DNA of 64,000 bases, taken from positions 747,865 to 811,864 of the forward strand of contig JAVGVS010000098.1 of assembly GCA_032718565.1 (NCBI GenBank), read 5' to 3'. A program made the position numbers and the translations under genes. The stretch comes from Distichodus sexfasciatus (taxonomy: Eukaryota; Chordata; Actinopteri; Characiformes; Distichodontidae). Each line of letters begins with the position of its first letter. The first letter of the stretch is position 1. The notes under the pieces are model-generated. The model saw nothing but the letters and a program-made list of their open reading frames with translations. It had not been told where the DNA came from and did not search any database. This document shows, in pieces, positions 13,401 through 25,900 of this stretch.

Positions 13401-16328
13401 ACGGCGAGTACATCGTGGCAGGTTCGGCACGGCAACACGCGCTCTACATCTGGGAGAAGAGCATCGGAAACCTGGTGAAGATCCTACACGGGACGCGAGG
13501 AGAGCTGCTGCTGGACGTGGCGGTGAGAGGACACAACGTGCACATACACAGAGTGGCGACAGAGGTTTACAAACTGCACCATCGCTCACCATCCTTCCAT
13601 GATTGCTCCGTCAAAGTTCTGTTTGACAGTGGATGTCCAACAAAAGCAAGGCGTTCAACTAGTTTGTACAGGAAAAGAAAAACTCAACATAAAACATCCC
13701 TTGTACACTGTATAGTGTGTTCCTTCTGGAACTGGTGGTTTCTGATGCTTTATTTGTTTGCATATTTATAATTAACGGGTTGTGTGTGTGTTAAATTACA
13801 CATAGTCCTGTTTCACTGTCAGTGGGGCTGTGCGATATGACGAAATATATAGGGTGATGAAATTAAAACGTCTATAATTTAATATTATACTCGTTGATTC
13901 TTTTGTTGTGTTGCAAAATCCACTGTTTACTGTTGACACTATTTGTTTATTGTTTGGATGTGGGTTTGCAGTAGTCACCACCGCACCACGTGGATGTAGG
14001 CACAGAGAATACTATGGCGTTATATTTGTGCCTTAAATCTGACTCTGACTCTGCCTACACCCACACTTGAAACGCTCAGAATTATGGCATGCCAGCAGTG
14101 CCACAATTCGCCTTAAAGCCACCTTATTAGAACGCTGTAAAAAGCGGAGGGAGCGTGTGGTGCCGTGGCCATGTTACTTCACCCTCCCCATACTCACTTC
14201 CACTTGATTTATGCAGTAAGGCCATAAGAAAAGCAAGTGGAACTGAGTAGGGGGAGGGCAGAGTAGTTTTGGAAAGGGCCTGGGAAACATAACGCACATT
14301 CAATGTAAGAATGTTTAAGGTTAAGGGAGAATGAAATCCTAGCCGGCTAGATGCATTAAAAAGATGACATGTACAGGGAAAAGAGGACGTCTGGTCACCC
14401 TAGTCACATCTCACTGCCCTAACTGTCAGTTACATTGTCGACCAAACAAATGCTTGAAGTAAGAATCAGGCACCGGCTAGAGGTTCTAAAAGAGGGGCAG
14501 ATGGGCGTAATCAGGAAACAGTTGTGAGGATTTTGTTATTTTTCAGTAACTGTGTGTGTGTGTGTCTCTGCAGTGGCACCCGGTGAGGCCCATCATTGCT
14601 TCCATCTCCAGTGGAGTTGTCTCAATTTGGGCTCAGAATCAAGTGGTGGGTGAAACGCTCTGCACATGCTTAAACGCTGCTGGTTTGTGTCGAGTGGCAA
14701 ACTTTACACTGTGTTCACTCGGGTCCTGTAGGAGAACTGGAGTGCCTTCGCCCCCGACTTCAAAGAGCTCGACGAGAACGTGGAGTACGAGGAAAGAGAG
14801 TCGGAGTTCGACATCGAGGATGAAGACAAGAGTGAACCCGAGCAGACAGGTTACTTATACACACACACACTGTCTCACACACTCTAATCAGCTCTTTTTT
14901 GCCAGGACAATGTTTAAGTAATGTTTGTGTGCATGTTTTAGGGGCTAACGCTGCTGAGGATGAGGAGGTGGACGTGACCTCAGTCGACCCCATACCGGCC
15001 TTCTGCAGCAGGTCAGTGTGATTAAAACTCTTCTCAGTCTCCACTTTCCTTACGCTTACACAGGAGCTGGCTGATGTGTGTGTGTGTGTGTGTTAGTGAT
15101 GAGGAGATGGAGGACTACAAGGCCCTGCTTTACCTGCCCATCGCCCCCGAGGTGGAGGACCCAGAGGAGAACCCGTTTGGGCCGCCCCCCGACGCTGCAG
15201 GACAGAACCCGGGCTCAGAGGACGGCTCGACGCACGCCGCCACCGGAGACAAGAAGCAGAGACAACCGTCTGCAGATGGAGGACCACCCAAGAAGAAAGC
15301 CAGGACCACCAACATCGAGCTGCAGGGCGTCCCTAGTGACGGTGAGGACAGTTAATCATTAACATGTAGAAGGGATGAGAGGAAAAAGGAGTGAGAACAG
15401 AAGGAGAGTGACGGAAAGGAGATTGAGCAAGAAGGGAAGAGTGGGAAAAGAACTGGAGAGTGAGTGAGAGATAGAACAGAAGGAGAGAGATCAAAACAGA
15501 GTGAGTGAAAAGAAGGATGACAGAGAGAAAAGAATGGCGGGGAAAGGAAAGAGAAGGAGGGAAATGGGGAGAGAGAGAAGGTAGGAAAAGAAGAGAGAAA
15601 AGAAAGAAAAAGAAGCAAGAGGGAGAAGGAGGGAAAAGAAGAGAGAAGGAGGGAAATAAGGAGAGAGATGAGAGGAGGAGGAAAAGGAGAGAGAGAAGAG
15701 ACAAGAAAAAGGAGGGAAAAGAAGAGAGAGAAAAGGAAGGAGATGGAGAGAGTGATGGAAGGAAAAGAAGGAAGAAAGAAGGAGGGAAATGAGAGAGAAG
15801 AAAAGAAGAGAGTGAAGGAGAGAAAAGAGAGAGAGAAGGAGGGAAAAGAGGTACGACAGAAGGAGGTGGGGACGGTAGTGTAGCAGGACAAAGTGTAAAA
15901 AATGGACAGATTTGAGCAAGCACCAGCATATTGGGGGATACAAAATGGACAGATGTGTAAATATCCCCCTCTCACTCCTCCCGCCCCGTCCCCCCGCTAG
16001 AGGTGCACCCGCTGCTGGGCGTGAAGGGCGACAGCAAGTCGAAGAAGAAGACGGCGGGACGACCCAAGGGATCCAAAGGTAAAGAGAAAGACTCGGCGTT
16101 TAGGCCAAAGATGTACGGAGACAGAGAGAGGGACAGAGAGCGAGAGCGAGACAGAGGGGTGGCGCTGGACGGGGCGGGAGTCAAGGCCAGGACACAGCTG
16201 CTGCCCCCACCAGGTAAGAGCCCCGCGCTGACCTTTCACCCCCGCCAGACGCTTGCCCTCAGCCGCCATCGTCCGCGCTAACCCCGCCTCCAGAGCTGAG
16301 CTGCCCCGCCCGGGGAGGGGGGGGATGA
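10405..16328 (+). CDS. rbbp5: Retinoblastoma-binding protein 5, WD-repeat COMPASS/MLL subunit
   Basis: Exons: 10405-10423, 11112-11137, 11219-11391, 11737-11877, 12425-12587, 12701-12810, 13167-13286, 13369-13522, 14574-14645, 14732-14849, 14942-15011, 15097-15341, 16001-16213, 16294-16328. They join in frame to 1659 nt (552 residues; human about 538). The start MNLELLESFGQNYPEEADG is essentially the human sequence. The WD-repeat propeller fills about residues 1-325 (VIWDFLTRGIAKI, SQWDVLTGDCDQRF, YIWEKSIGNLVKI). It is followed by the acidic ESEFDIEDEDKSEPEQ segment, which in this family helps bind ASH2L and activate MLL/SET1, then a KKKART basic stretch and GRPKGSKGKEKDS. RBBP5 is a core nuclear subunit of H3K4 methyltransferases. 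The last 60 or so residues diverge and carry an Arg/Asp/Glu-rich run. The short last exon (ELSCPARGGGG) is modelled from the human ELS segment; reading through the donor at 16214 would instead stop at 16281. Confidence 0.95.
10742..10751. promoter_or_regulatory. Perfect D-box (PAR-bZIP site) in rbbp5 intron 1
   Basis: GTTATGTAAC is a palindromic exact match to RTTAYGTAAY, the site of DBP/TEF/HLF and E4BP4. D-boxes mediate light induction of several teleost clock genes (established for the family). It lies about 340 bp after the rbbp5 start and about 2.5 kb from the cry start. Function is inference. Confidence 0.4.
15363..15872 (+). repeat. 510-bp polypurine (GA-rich) tract in the last large rbbp5 intron
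   Basis: Almost pure purine on the plus strand (GAGAGAAGGAGGGAAA-type units), filling most of the intron 15342-16000. The long Ser/Leu/Phe-rich or Arg/Glu/Lys-rich frames here are a product of low complexity and are not genes. Such mirror-like purine tracts can form H-DNA; this is not shown here. Confidence 0.9.
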
Positions 16329-17400
16329 TGGGGCATCGCTAGGTGAGGGGGGAGGGGGCAAATCCACCCTCACTGTTCCTGCTGCCGCTGCTACAGAATG
16401 GTGTCTGAAAACTATTGACGGCTTAGTGGGGTCAAGAAAACAGCTGGAGCTGAGAGAGGGGGTCAGATTCTTTGGTTAAAGTTGTACATTTACGAGCAAA
16501 ACGTAGCAGATTCATGAGATTTAATGTTGCTAATTTATGAATATAAATAAAACTCAGAAATCCTTTGAGATTTAGGTTGTATAGCTACACCCATTAGTAG
16601 TAAACATAGTGTTTCCTCTGAGATTGTTTTTCATATATTCTCGACTTCTGTCTTGGACATTTTTGCTTCTTCTCACAAATTTAGGTCTTTACAAATTAAA
16701 AGAATGTCATTTTTCTATCATTTTATCCTCTAAATTTTAACCCCACTCTAATACTCCAACGTAGAAAACATCGTCTCTAATACAAACTGTATGACTTCAC
16801 ACATAGACACACGCACGTTAACTATTAGTTTAAATAAACTTTTAGTTTATTTGTTTAACTGCAAAGGAGCTGAGCAAAAACCAAATGGGTATGCCTAATC
16901 CTGTCAGCAGTCTGCAGATGTAGAGTCTGAAATTCCCCAAAATAAATCTAGGTCCAAAACTCACTTTCTTACACACACACACACAGTCTTCATTAACTTA
17001 TTCTTATGAAATCTTTCCAGTAAGGTGCACGGTGCAGATCTTTGTGCCAAATGTGGACCACCAGCTGCAGTTCACACCCTCTGTAGCAGTGGCTTTGGGT
17101 CAGTGTGGGTCACTCTGATGGTCATTTGGGCTGCTGTGATCTGCTCTCTAATTTCTGCCCTTAGTCCTGTGATGGACTTCCTGTGCCTGGCTCCATCTTC
17201 CTCCAGCTTGCTCCCTGTCCTTCCTGCTCCGCTCCTCTACCGCTCTCCCCGAGCCCTGTGTGTGTGTTTGTTTATCTACGTGTGTGTATGTGTGTGTGTG
17301 TGTGTATGTGTGTATATATATATATGTATATGTGTGTGTGTTTGCTACGGCTACAAAATCAGAATCATAAGGTGTGTCGTTTCTAAAACAGAATTCCTTT
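16329..17400 (+). other. rbbp5 3' UTR and GT microsatellite
   Basis: No further coding sequence is seen. An AATAAA polyadenylation signal lies at 16546-16551, about 220 bp after the stop, and probably ends the rbbp5 transcript. Bases 17266-17335 are an interrupted GT/TATG microsatellite. The rest is unremarkable AT-rich spacer. Confidence 0.5.
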
Positions 17401-18352
17401 AATTAATGCCTCCATTTCAGATCCTTTTCCAAAATTGTTTCCACAACTTAGTGTTAGATGCTGTTAAAATGTCACAAAGTTCTATGGAAAATTGGGTGAG
17501 GGATCGGCAGTGGTGACATTTTTGTGTTTCTGTGTTGATTTAAACCCTATAGAGACATATGTCTCTAGCAGAGGTTTACATTAAAATGTAAAAAGTAATT
17601 AGGTAAAGCCAAATGGATTCAAGATCTCAGCACCTTCTTTTCTGAAAAATAAACACAAAAACTCATCCCTCTGGAGTGACCACGACATACTTAGTAAAAG
17701 TAAAGATTCCTCACCAAGACAATGACTTCAGTAAAAATAGGCTTAATCTATTAGTATAGATGAAGATATAGTAAAGTATAGTAAAGCTTGTAAAATTGTA
17801 ACTGTAGTCAAGTAGAGAGTGAAAATTGCTGTTATTGATCATGGTCCAAGTACAAACCCTGTTTCCAGGAAAGATCTTTCTCAAAATGCAATAAAATTTT
17901 ATTTAACTTTTATGAATTTTTGAGTAATCATGAGAATTAATAACTGACAAGTGTATAAAGAAAAATCAGTTTCTGACTAGATTTGTTGTATTTTCTGAAT
18001 ATAAACAACATTAGAATTGGGGTTTGTACTCAGTATTTAGCTACTAATCTAGTGAATAGAACTCAAGTATTAAACATCAGAGTAATAACTGAGTACTTGA
18101 GTACAAACACTTTTTTTTACCCAGCTACTCTGGTGTATAGTTCTTGAGTATTTTGTCTTGAGTACAAATCAGAATAGTAACGCTGAATAGAGTGTTTTGT
18201 TACTTAATGCTCATTGTGTTTTTAATGTGTGTAACATTTTTGGGTGCCATATTACAGGAAACCTGGTGACCTACAAACAGCATGATGTACAGGGTTTGGA
18301 CTGATGCTACATGCTCACAGTGCCCCCTGTGTGTGTGGAGGCTGTACAGACT
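17401..18352. other. AT-rich intergenic stretch without recognisable features
   Basis: Short frames only, no splice-flanked open segments, and no repeat family that I recognise. It separates rbbp5 from the unassigned minus-strand ORF at 18353. Confidence 0.4.
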
Positions 18353-18577
18353 CTAGAGACTCACGTTCAGTGGCAGTTTTCTGGCGTTAGATTTCGGAGG
18401 CCGGAGACTCGGCTTTGAGATCTCTTTCTGTTCCAGGATCGTTCCGAGGGACGGAACCAAATTCATTCCCGAAGACGCAGCAGCTACAGCATTTCTCACC
18501 GACGGAGACGTTTTCTTCTGTAGAATAGCTCCCATTTTTTCTTTCCTCTCCAGCAATTGTCGTTTTGCATTCTCCAT
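18353..18577 (-). CDS. Unidentified 74-codon ORF or first coding exon
   Basis: I do not recognise this protein. It starts MENAKRQLLERKEKMGAILQ in a fair Kozak context (a +4 G). It continues with a basic, Ser-rich middle and ends KPSLRPPKSNARKLPLNVSL before a TAG stop. The composition looks coding: a charged predicted helix and then a basic tail, with no low-complexity sequence. Three codons before the stop there is a GTGAGT donor (AAC|GTGAGT), so this could be a first exon that splices to the left; I found no convincing partner exon between 16.3 and 18.3 kb. It may also be a small gene, a decayed gene or chance. It lies just left of the 370-bp tandem repeat. Confidence 0.3.
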   Translation of the reverse strand: MENAKRQLLERKEKMGAILQKKTSPSVRNAVAAASSGMNLVPSLGTILEQKEISKPSLRPPKSNARKLPLNVSL

Positions 18578-18699
18578 AGTACATTGTAAACTCGGGTTGT
18601 TGTTTTTTTTTTTTTTATGATGCCAAAATGTCCACTTTATGTGTGTTTTTTACGTACATATTAAAAAAGTGTTTTCCCCCCACATATAAGTGCCCGTAT

Positions 18700-19870
18700 G
18701 TCTGCCGCCATCCATATGACTTTGACATCAAAAACTTTGAAATAAATTTTTTATGGGAAGACTTGTCTCTAGTATTCAGTTAAAGTAAAGAAAGTTTTAT
18801 ACCAGTATTGCATAGAAAAAACAAGTTTACTTCAGCAAACATTTATCTGTTTGTCATACTAATCTTGTCCATAAAGAGCCATTTTGAGCACCTTAAGGTG
18901 CTTTAGAAGCTAGTTTTGGTGATAGTGAAAGTTAATATGAAGCATTAATTAGCATCAAATCACCAGCTATATGTACGGAGACAGAGAGAGCTACAGCAGT
19001 TATAAACAAGTTTAATTTGATCTGTTACGAGCTCTGTCGTGTTTATTTTCCGTTGTAATGGCGCCTTTTGGCCGCTAGCTGGCAGCCACATTATAAACAT
19101 TTTTACGAAATGATTGTTCATTGGAAGTCTTGTCTATAACACTCAGTTGAGATAAATAAATATTAACAAAAGTAACTTACGTAACAAGTAAAACCTGGTC
19201 CAGAAACGGCCATTCTGATTATCGGTCGTCGTCGTTTTTTAGAAGCCAGTCATCAGCAAATATCTAAAAAACATTATTACTTAAACAAGAGAAATTGTGA
19301 GGAGCTTACAGTGTTTTTAAAGAAGTCAGCTTTGGTGACAATCAAACTTGTGAAGCCTAAACCAGCGTTAAATCAAATTCTTTACGAGAGTCTTAAAATT
19401 ATTTCTTGAATGTCCGTCACACTCTCTCGCTGTAATCACGCTGTTGCGCTCGAGCTCCTACAGCAGCTGCAGACGTGAAGAACTGCTGTCAAAAACTTTG
19501 GAATTCACTGATTACGAGAGCACTTTTCTTTAACATTCCGTTAGAATAAACGCATTTTAACAACTTGAGAAGATGTCTGATCCAGAAAACTAGTGTGATA
19601 AAGTCACTGTCCTAATCTAGGTGTTTTCAAGGTGTGTTTTGGTGACAATCGAACGTCATTTGAAGCCTAGTCCCGCATCAAATCTTTGCAAACCTCTTTA
19701 AAAGCCTGTTAAATCTCTGTCGTGTTTGTTTTCTCGCTGCACCATTTGACCGCTAGATGGGGGTGTTTGCGCTCCCACGACAGCCGCAGCTGCTGCATTA
19801 GAGACGTGAAGCGGAGAGAGACGTTTTTTGTCATTCGTCTCCATTTTGCGGAGCTTCACTGTTGGATTCC
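18700..19870. repeat. Diverged tandem repeat, unit about 370 bp, three to four copies
   Basis: Units start near 18700, 19060, 19430 and 19735 (the last is partial). Shared anchors are tcaaaaactttgraat, ggaagwcttgtctmtar.cactcagtt, a ttttggtgacaatcgaa-type segment followed by gaagcct and catcaaat, ctctgtcgtgtttatttt, and ccgctagmtggcag. Each is present in order in successive units but with many substitutions, so the array is old. No coding potential is shared between the units. Confidence 0.65.
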
Positions 19871-21162
19871 ATTTTGTGTTTCTGTGTATATTTCTCCGAT
19901 AATTGTTTTCTGCAGGAGGAACAAAGCCTTCCGTACAATTTCAAAGGCTTTTGGATGCAGACCTCCAACTCCTACAGTCACCTCAGGACAGACAGACAGA
20001 CAGATAGCCTCCGATCAGGCTTCAGATTAAAGCTTGAATCACACCAGCCAGCCACCTACACACACTTGGCTGCTATGTTGTTCTCTACAGTGATAAAGTG
20101 TGTGTGTGTGTGTGTGTTTGGCGTGATTGTGTCGGTGGAAGATGGTCAGAATTTGTCTCGCGCTCTGTAAGAACGCCACTACGCATCACGCCTCTTACAT
20201 AAGGCACCTTATCATTAAAACAGCCCACGTCTAAAGTGCATCACATGGACAAAATGTTTTATTTAAGGCTTGTGCCTATTCTTAGAAACACAGACATGGT
20301 TCTATTTGGAGATGCGCACACCACCGCAATTAAAGTCATTACTCAATTAAGCAATTAAAGCAAATTAGCATAAATTTGGATTAGATGCGTTTCGGGATTG
20401 ATTTATGGCCTGCACAATCGTCAGATCGCAGAGCGTGAACATTTTAAGGGAAATTAAACCAAATACGTCATACTCCAACTTTTCTTGCTTCTTGATACAA
20501 AAGGAACCGACAGGAGAGTCGGAATATAATGGTGTCCTGGTGAGTCTAGCAGTATAATAAAGGGCATAATTTACCCTGAAAATCACGTCAGAAGCGTATT
20601 TACAGCGCTCACATGCTTTTGGTCATGATTAGCACAAGTCCGGATAAAAAAAAAGGTTTTTTTGCCTTTTAATTGATTAATTTTATTTATTCATTAATTC
20701 TATTTGCTCTGTAGAACACCGCGCCACAAACTCGCTCTAGATTGTTTCCCTAAATAAGACGTATTTTTTGATAAATATTTCTAATTAGTCTCAAATCGCA
20801 ATATATATAGCAGGAGAAAACATTTATAGTGTGCATAAGATCATTTTCCATCCCTATCTCTTAAAGGAACATCTGCACTAATGAAAACGCGTTAATAGTG
20901 AAACTGACCAGTCATGATGGTTATTATTGCTCAACGGTTCTCAAACATTTTCTAGAATGTTTTGACATCAAAATCACAACAGCCAGCTCTTTATTGACTA
21001 AACGAGTTACTGGCCAAACAAACTGGTACTCTCAACCACTTTACCGCAGACAGATGGATGACTCGAACACAGGGAGGTTTAGTAGCTAATTAAAATCTCA
21101 TCTTTATTACAACCACATGTACATCAGATTCCAAGAAGTGTTCCCAAAGTGAAAAGGTAACG

Positions 21163-21204
<42 letters not shown>

Positions 21205-21395
21205 ATTTTCAGCGCCGTTAATCCACATGTCGCGCATGGAGAGATCTTCGGTCCTGTCTTTTTCATCCATTATTCAAAGCGTTTGACGCATGTTGAGAAT
21301 GACGCGGAACAGGGGAGAGAGGAAGAGAGGGCGGTATGCTGGAAAAGTGGGTGAGAGAGGAGGGGACACAGCGTAAGAGAAATACAGAAAAAAAG

Positions 21396-21451
<56 letters not shown>

Positions 21452-21622
21452 GGGATAGTGATAGTGATGGGGAAGAGAGAAGGATAAGAAAGTATTGGAA
21501 ATGGAAGAGAAAGACTGAATAAACCAGTAGAGAGAAAAGAGGGATGGGGACCAAGTTGGAGGGCAAAAGAAACAGAGAATAAGGCTAAAGGAGGGAAAGC
21601 GGGATTGAGACAGACGCTGAAT

Positions 21623-21665
<43 letters not shown>

Positions 21666-22940
21666 GTGCCACGTGCGAGTCACAGCCGTGAGAAAGTTGT
21701 AAACACTTTTTTGCACGCGTGTCTTCGGTGCTCGTGTCCCACAAATAGTGCAGGTGGGAAAAATAATAATCTCACGTTCATTAAAATCGAGTACGTCTTA
21801 TAACGAGCCAGTCACAAAAAGTCCCGCTTTAAAAAGAACCTGCCACCGTCTGTCACCCCGGCCCCACTTCACTATACTATGGCAAAAAAGCATGACCTCA
21901 AACTGAACCATGTTTTTGTATTAACGCGGTTTTACAGTTTTCTTTGCATCGCAAAACCGAATAATTTCCACATAAAATAACAACAGAACAACTAAAGATG
22001 AGGCGTCGGCTCACTGATCAGGAGAACTGCTTTTGCGTCACAATTGTTTTTTTTACAAACCATTTTTTTAAAAAATCATTTGCTTTCATGACATCACTTG
22101 TGAGCACAAGAAAAATAGCTGTAAATGTATTTATACACAACTAACAGTTAATAATCTATCAACAAAATATTACCCAGAATGCTCCGGTGCTCGATTACTG
22201 TCCTGTTACTGTCCGATAGTCTGGTTTTAGCACGGCTAGCTGCGCTTTATCCTGCTATAATACATCTTCAAATACTTTAAGTTTTTTTTTTTTTTTACCA
22301 AAATGCGTAGATGGATGTTATGGCATTTTGCATTGGATGTTTGCTTATTTTTTCCCAGAGAACTTTTGAGGAAGTATGACTGCATTGGATGATGGGCGGG
22401 GCTTAAGATGGAAATGTCACGCCCCCTTTGTTACATTACCAAATGGAAGACAATCAGAGAATTCTGACATCTTGATTGTGCAAAATTTGTTCTATTCCAA
22501 AAATAAACGCTTTTTGCTCCATTCTAATTTAATTTAAAGAAATAACATCTCCCTTGTGTTATTGTTAGCACCACCTAAGCTGATCGTAGCGTCAATTGCT
22601 GTTTGTGTTAACTTAAGTCAAGTTGCTGGGTGTTTTTTTGTGTGTATCTTAGGTCCAACGGTTATGCACTGCGGTATTGCTGAAAGTGACAGTCAAATTG
22701 CAGCGTTTAGCTTTCAAGAAAAACATAATTGAAGCCGGAACTCTGGTTGTCTCTAGTGCCCATCGGAAACCAAGGACCCGCCGATAAAACCTCTGAATTA
22801 AACAACGACGGTGTTCTGAAACAGCTATCTACAGTAAACATCGAGAACAGGAGGTAGCCTTATGTGGTGAAGGCAGTAAAATCACACACCGAGACTCACA
22901 CACTGGTCTGAACACACAAGCACACGCTCACTGTTTGTCG
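19871..22940. other. Intergenic spacer with three GA arrays; probable 3' UTR of the PDZK4-like gene
   Basis: Contains pure GA runs at 21165-21201, 21401-21447 and 21624-21662 inside a wider purine-rich block (21290-21662). The right part is probably the 3' UTR of the minus-strand gene ending at 22941; a TTTATT (AATAAA on the minus strand) at 21106 is a candidate polyadenylation signal. No gene is seen. Confidence 0.5.
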
Positions 22941-25900
22941 CTATACAGTTGTGACGGTGAGGAGGGAGCTGGGGATCTGGAGCGCATCTTCGCCGGCACC
23001 CAGCCGAGTTCCATGGGTCAGCAGCTCCTCAACCGTGGTCCAATCATCCAGCAACTTCCGGTTCCTGAGACGACTCAACTTCCTCTGGCTGAGTTCCAGC
23101 AGCGTGTTGTAGCCGCCCTCTCCTGAGACTGAAGCTCCCACCCCTCGCAGTTGCTGCTGCTGCCGTTGTTTCTCAAGCATGTGCTCACGGCGTTCTGTGC
23201 GACTCCAGTAGCGGCCCGTCCTCACCTCGCAGTGACTTTCTTCATCCGTGCTCATGCCACTTCGCTCATCTGCCAGTCGCAGAGCTCGGTCCCGCAGCAG
23301 CTGATTGCGGGCCGCTCGGGGGTTCGAAGGACCCATGGATTGTTTCTGCACTGAGACGGATGCTAATGCAGATGTAGATGCCATTGTGGGCACATGGCCT
23401 TCAAGCGTGCTGTAGAGGCCACCCCCGCCGGACATGCCCTGCCGACTGGCCGGTTTGGGCCACGTGTCATTAGCATCCTGTGAGGGAGTGTGACTGAGGG
23501 TGTGAAAGCGAGCCTCCCTATCTCTTTCTCGTACCCCTTCTCTCTCTCTGACACGCTCCTTCTCCCTGCTTGGAGAGGGTGGCTCCGTCACAAAGCTCCT
23601 GTCCTGCCGGAGCCCGCTGGGTGACCTGCCTCCTTGGTCATGGCAATGGGGCTCTTGGGGGGGGCCACACTGGTAGTCATCAAATGAACTGGTCAGACTG
23701 GGCTGACTCTGGGCGTGGGTGGGGAATGTACGCTGAGAAGGCAGCAGTCCATGGGCATGGTGGGTGGCATGAGCAGGGAGAGTAGCGTGTGTGGGATGCG
23801 GTAAATGGTTAGCATGACTGGGGTGTACAGGGTGGTTGCTGGGATGTTGGTGGTGAGGGTGAAGACTCCCAGCATGTGCAACATGTGCGGGGTGGTTGGC
23901 AGGGTGTGGCGTTTCTGGTTCAGACTCCTCAGGTAACTCTTGATGGTACCCTCGACTGTACTGGTGCAGGGTCATGGTGCAGTAGTTGGGCGACGCTGGA
24001 TGACTCGCCCTTCTGCGATGCTCCACGGGTACAGGGCGATGATGCAGTGTTCTGCTTCTCCGCAACATGCCCACAGAGGAACTCTGGTGTGTTAGTGGCC
24101 TCCGCTGACTTGAAGGCGTACTGCAATTGGAAAGTGCTGTATGGGGGGTGAAGAGGGCACCACTGCTGGAACTGTGCCGGTTTAGACATGGACGTTCCGC
24201 CTTCCGGAACTGCACTGATGATACCCTGAACAAGCCTCTTGGGTGCACGCCCATTCCTGGAGCCCCAGGTACACAGACCTTCTGAGGCTGGACAGTGAGG
24301 GCTTCTGGAATGGCCTCTAGCTCACGATGGGCCTTCTGGCTATCCCTGCGTTCGCGCGAGCATATCTCTCCCTGGTGGTGCATACGGGCATTGTACAGGC
24401 GCATTCGCTTCTCCAGCAGACGCTGAAAGCGCAGAAACTCGCCGGTGCTTACGCTGTAGAAACCAGAGTCGCTGAGCTCGGATGAAATAAAGGACTCTGA
24501 TGAAGGTGAGCCACCTCCTCCTCCTGGTCCTCGATGGGCATGGCACTCATCTAGTCCCTCCTCTGTCTCCACACCTGAGAGCTCCCCCTGGTGAAAGCTC
24601 CCATCTGTCCAACCCAGTCCACTGTCAAGCTCATGATGAAGAGGCAGATAACCCATCTTCTTTTCTAGCATGTAGTCTTCATCCTCCGTCTGAAAAGACA
24701 CACATAGTGTTGCAAAGTGATAACCTCAGAGTAAATGGAATTTAGCAGATACTTTTACCCAGAATGACTTCCATTTTCTAATTTTCTCCATGGAGCAACT
24801 AGGGGTTAAGGGTCTTGCTCAGGACCATGTTTATTTAGGTCCTTCTGTGATTTGAACCCAGTCTTAGGATCATTAACACAAGGTTTAAGTCACTTAGCCC
24901 ACTGCTTTACTGCCCCCTAAACTTGTACTCTTCCAAACTTTGGAAAGGTATGCATTAAGGTGTATATATATCTGTGCTAATCTGACTCTTGTGTGTTATT
25001 CAGAACACCATAGAATATTGAGAGAAGGGGCTTGGAACTGTGTTAACAGTGAATGGGTAGGAAAATGTGTACTTCATACTATCTTGCTGAAGTACACTGT
25101 TCATTATTACACCAAGGAGCAGTAATGAACAACATACAAGTACATTGTTCATAACCGCTCCCTAGAGTCCTGGAGAACAGCATCCACATTCACATCAAGG
25201 CTAGGTATAAAAACCAAAATGTGTTTTTAAAAATACACTTTGCATGTTAACATGTTTCATTCAGAATGTTCTGTACCAGAGAGTGTGAGATTACACCGTA
25301 GTGTGAGTATTTTATTGTTTCCTCTCAATATCTCGCTGATTAATATAACATGGTTGCCTAGCAACACAACTTATTTACATAACATTCAGGTTTTGCAGCA
25401 AACAGCGAGGGAGCTGACAGAGATCAGACATCATCAGACAAAATGTATTGTATTAAACACCCTAATTCCTGTAAACAATTGAGAACTTCAATCACTCTGC
25501 CGTCAACAAACCCATATCACATATTCTCCTATCATTTTCTAAACGAATTGTGCCCCTTTTTTAGATCTTTCAGTATTTTGCCGGTCATGTCAGACCATGC
25601 CATCTCCAATTAAATCACTTCTGGACGACACTTCTGGTCCCTGCTTCATGTCTTCTAAGTGCTTCAAACGCTGCTCATTTTGACCCCCCCACTGCTCAAA
25701 AGAAGAGGAGGACGTGGATCAGGCCTGTTCTCAGCAGTGGAAAAAACTTTCTTCACTGTCAGAACTGCTCGAATCCTCACTGACTTCAAACATTCTCTGT
25801 AGACCCACCTTTTTAAGGTGCAAATTGGGGACTAACTGCACTTCGCAGTTAGCTTTCAGGTGCGTATGTTTGACTATGTAGATATGGATTCTGACAGGGC

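Noticed and set aside
15333..15975. Overlapping minus-strand ORFs of 150-207 codons, Ser/Leu/Phe/Pro-rich
   Set aside because: They are the complement of the purine tract inside an rbbp5 intron; low complexity, no domain.
19862..20030. A segment after a tctgcag acceptor reading EEQSLPYNFKGFWMQTSNSY
   Set aside because: It lies at the edge of the 370-bp tandem repeat, its frame ends in a short cagacagacaga repeat, and no donor or relative was found.
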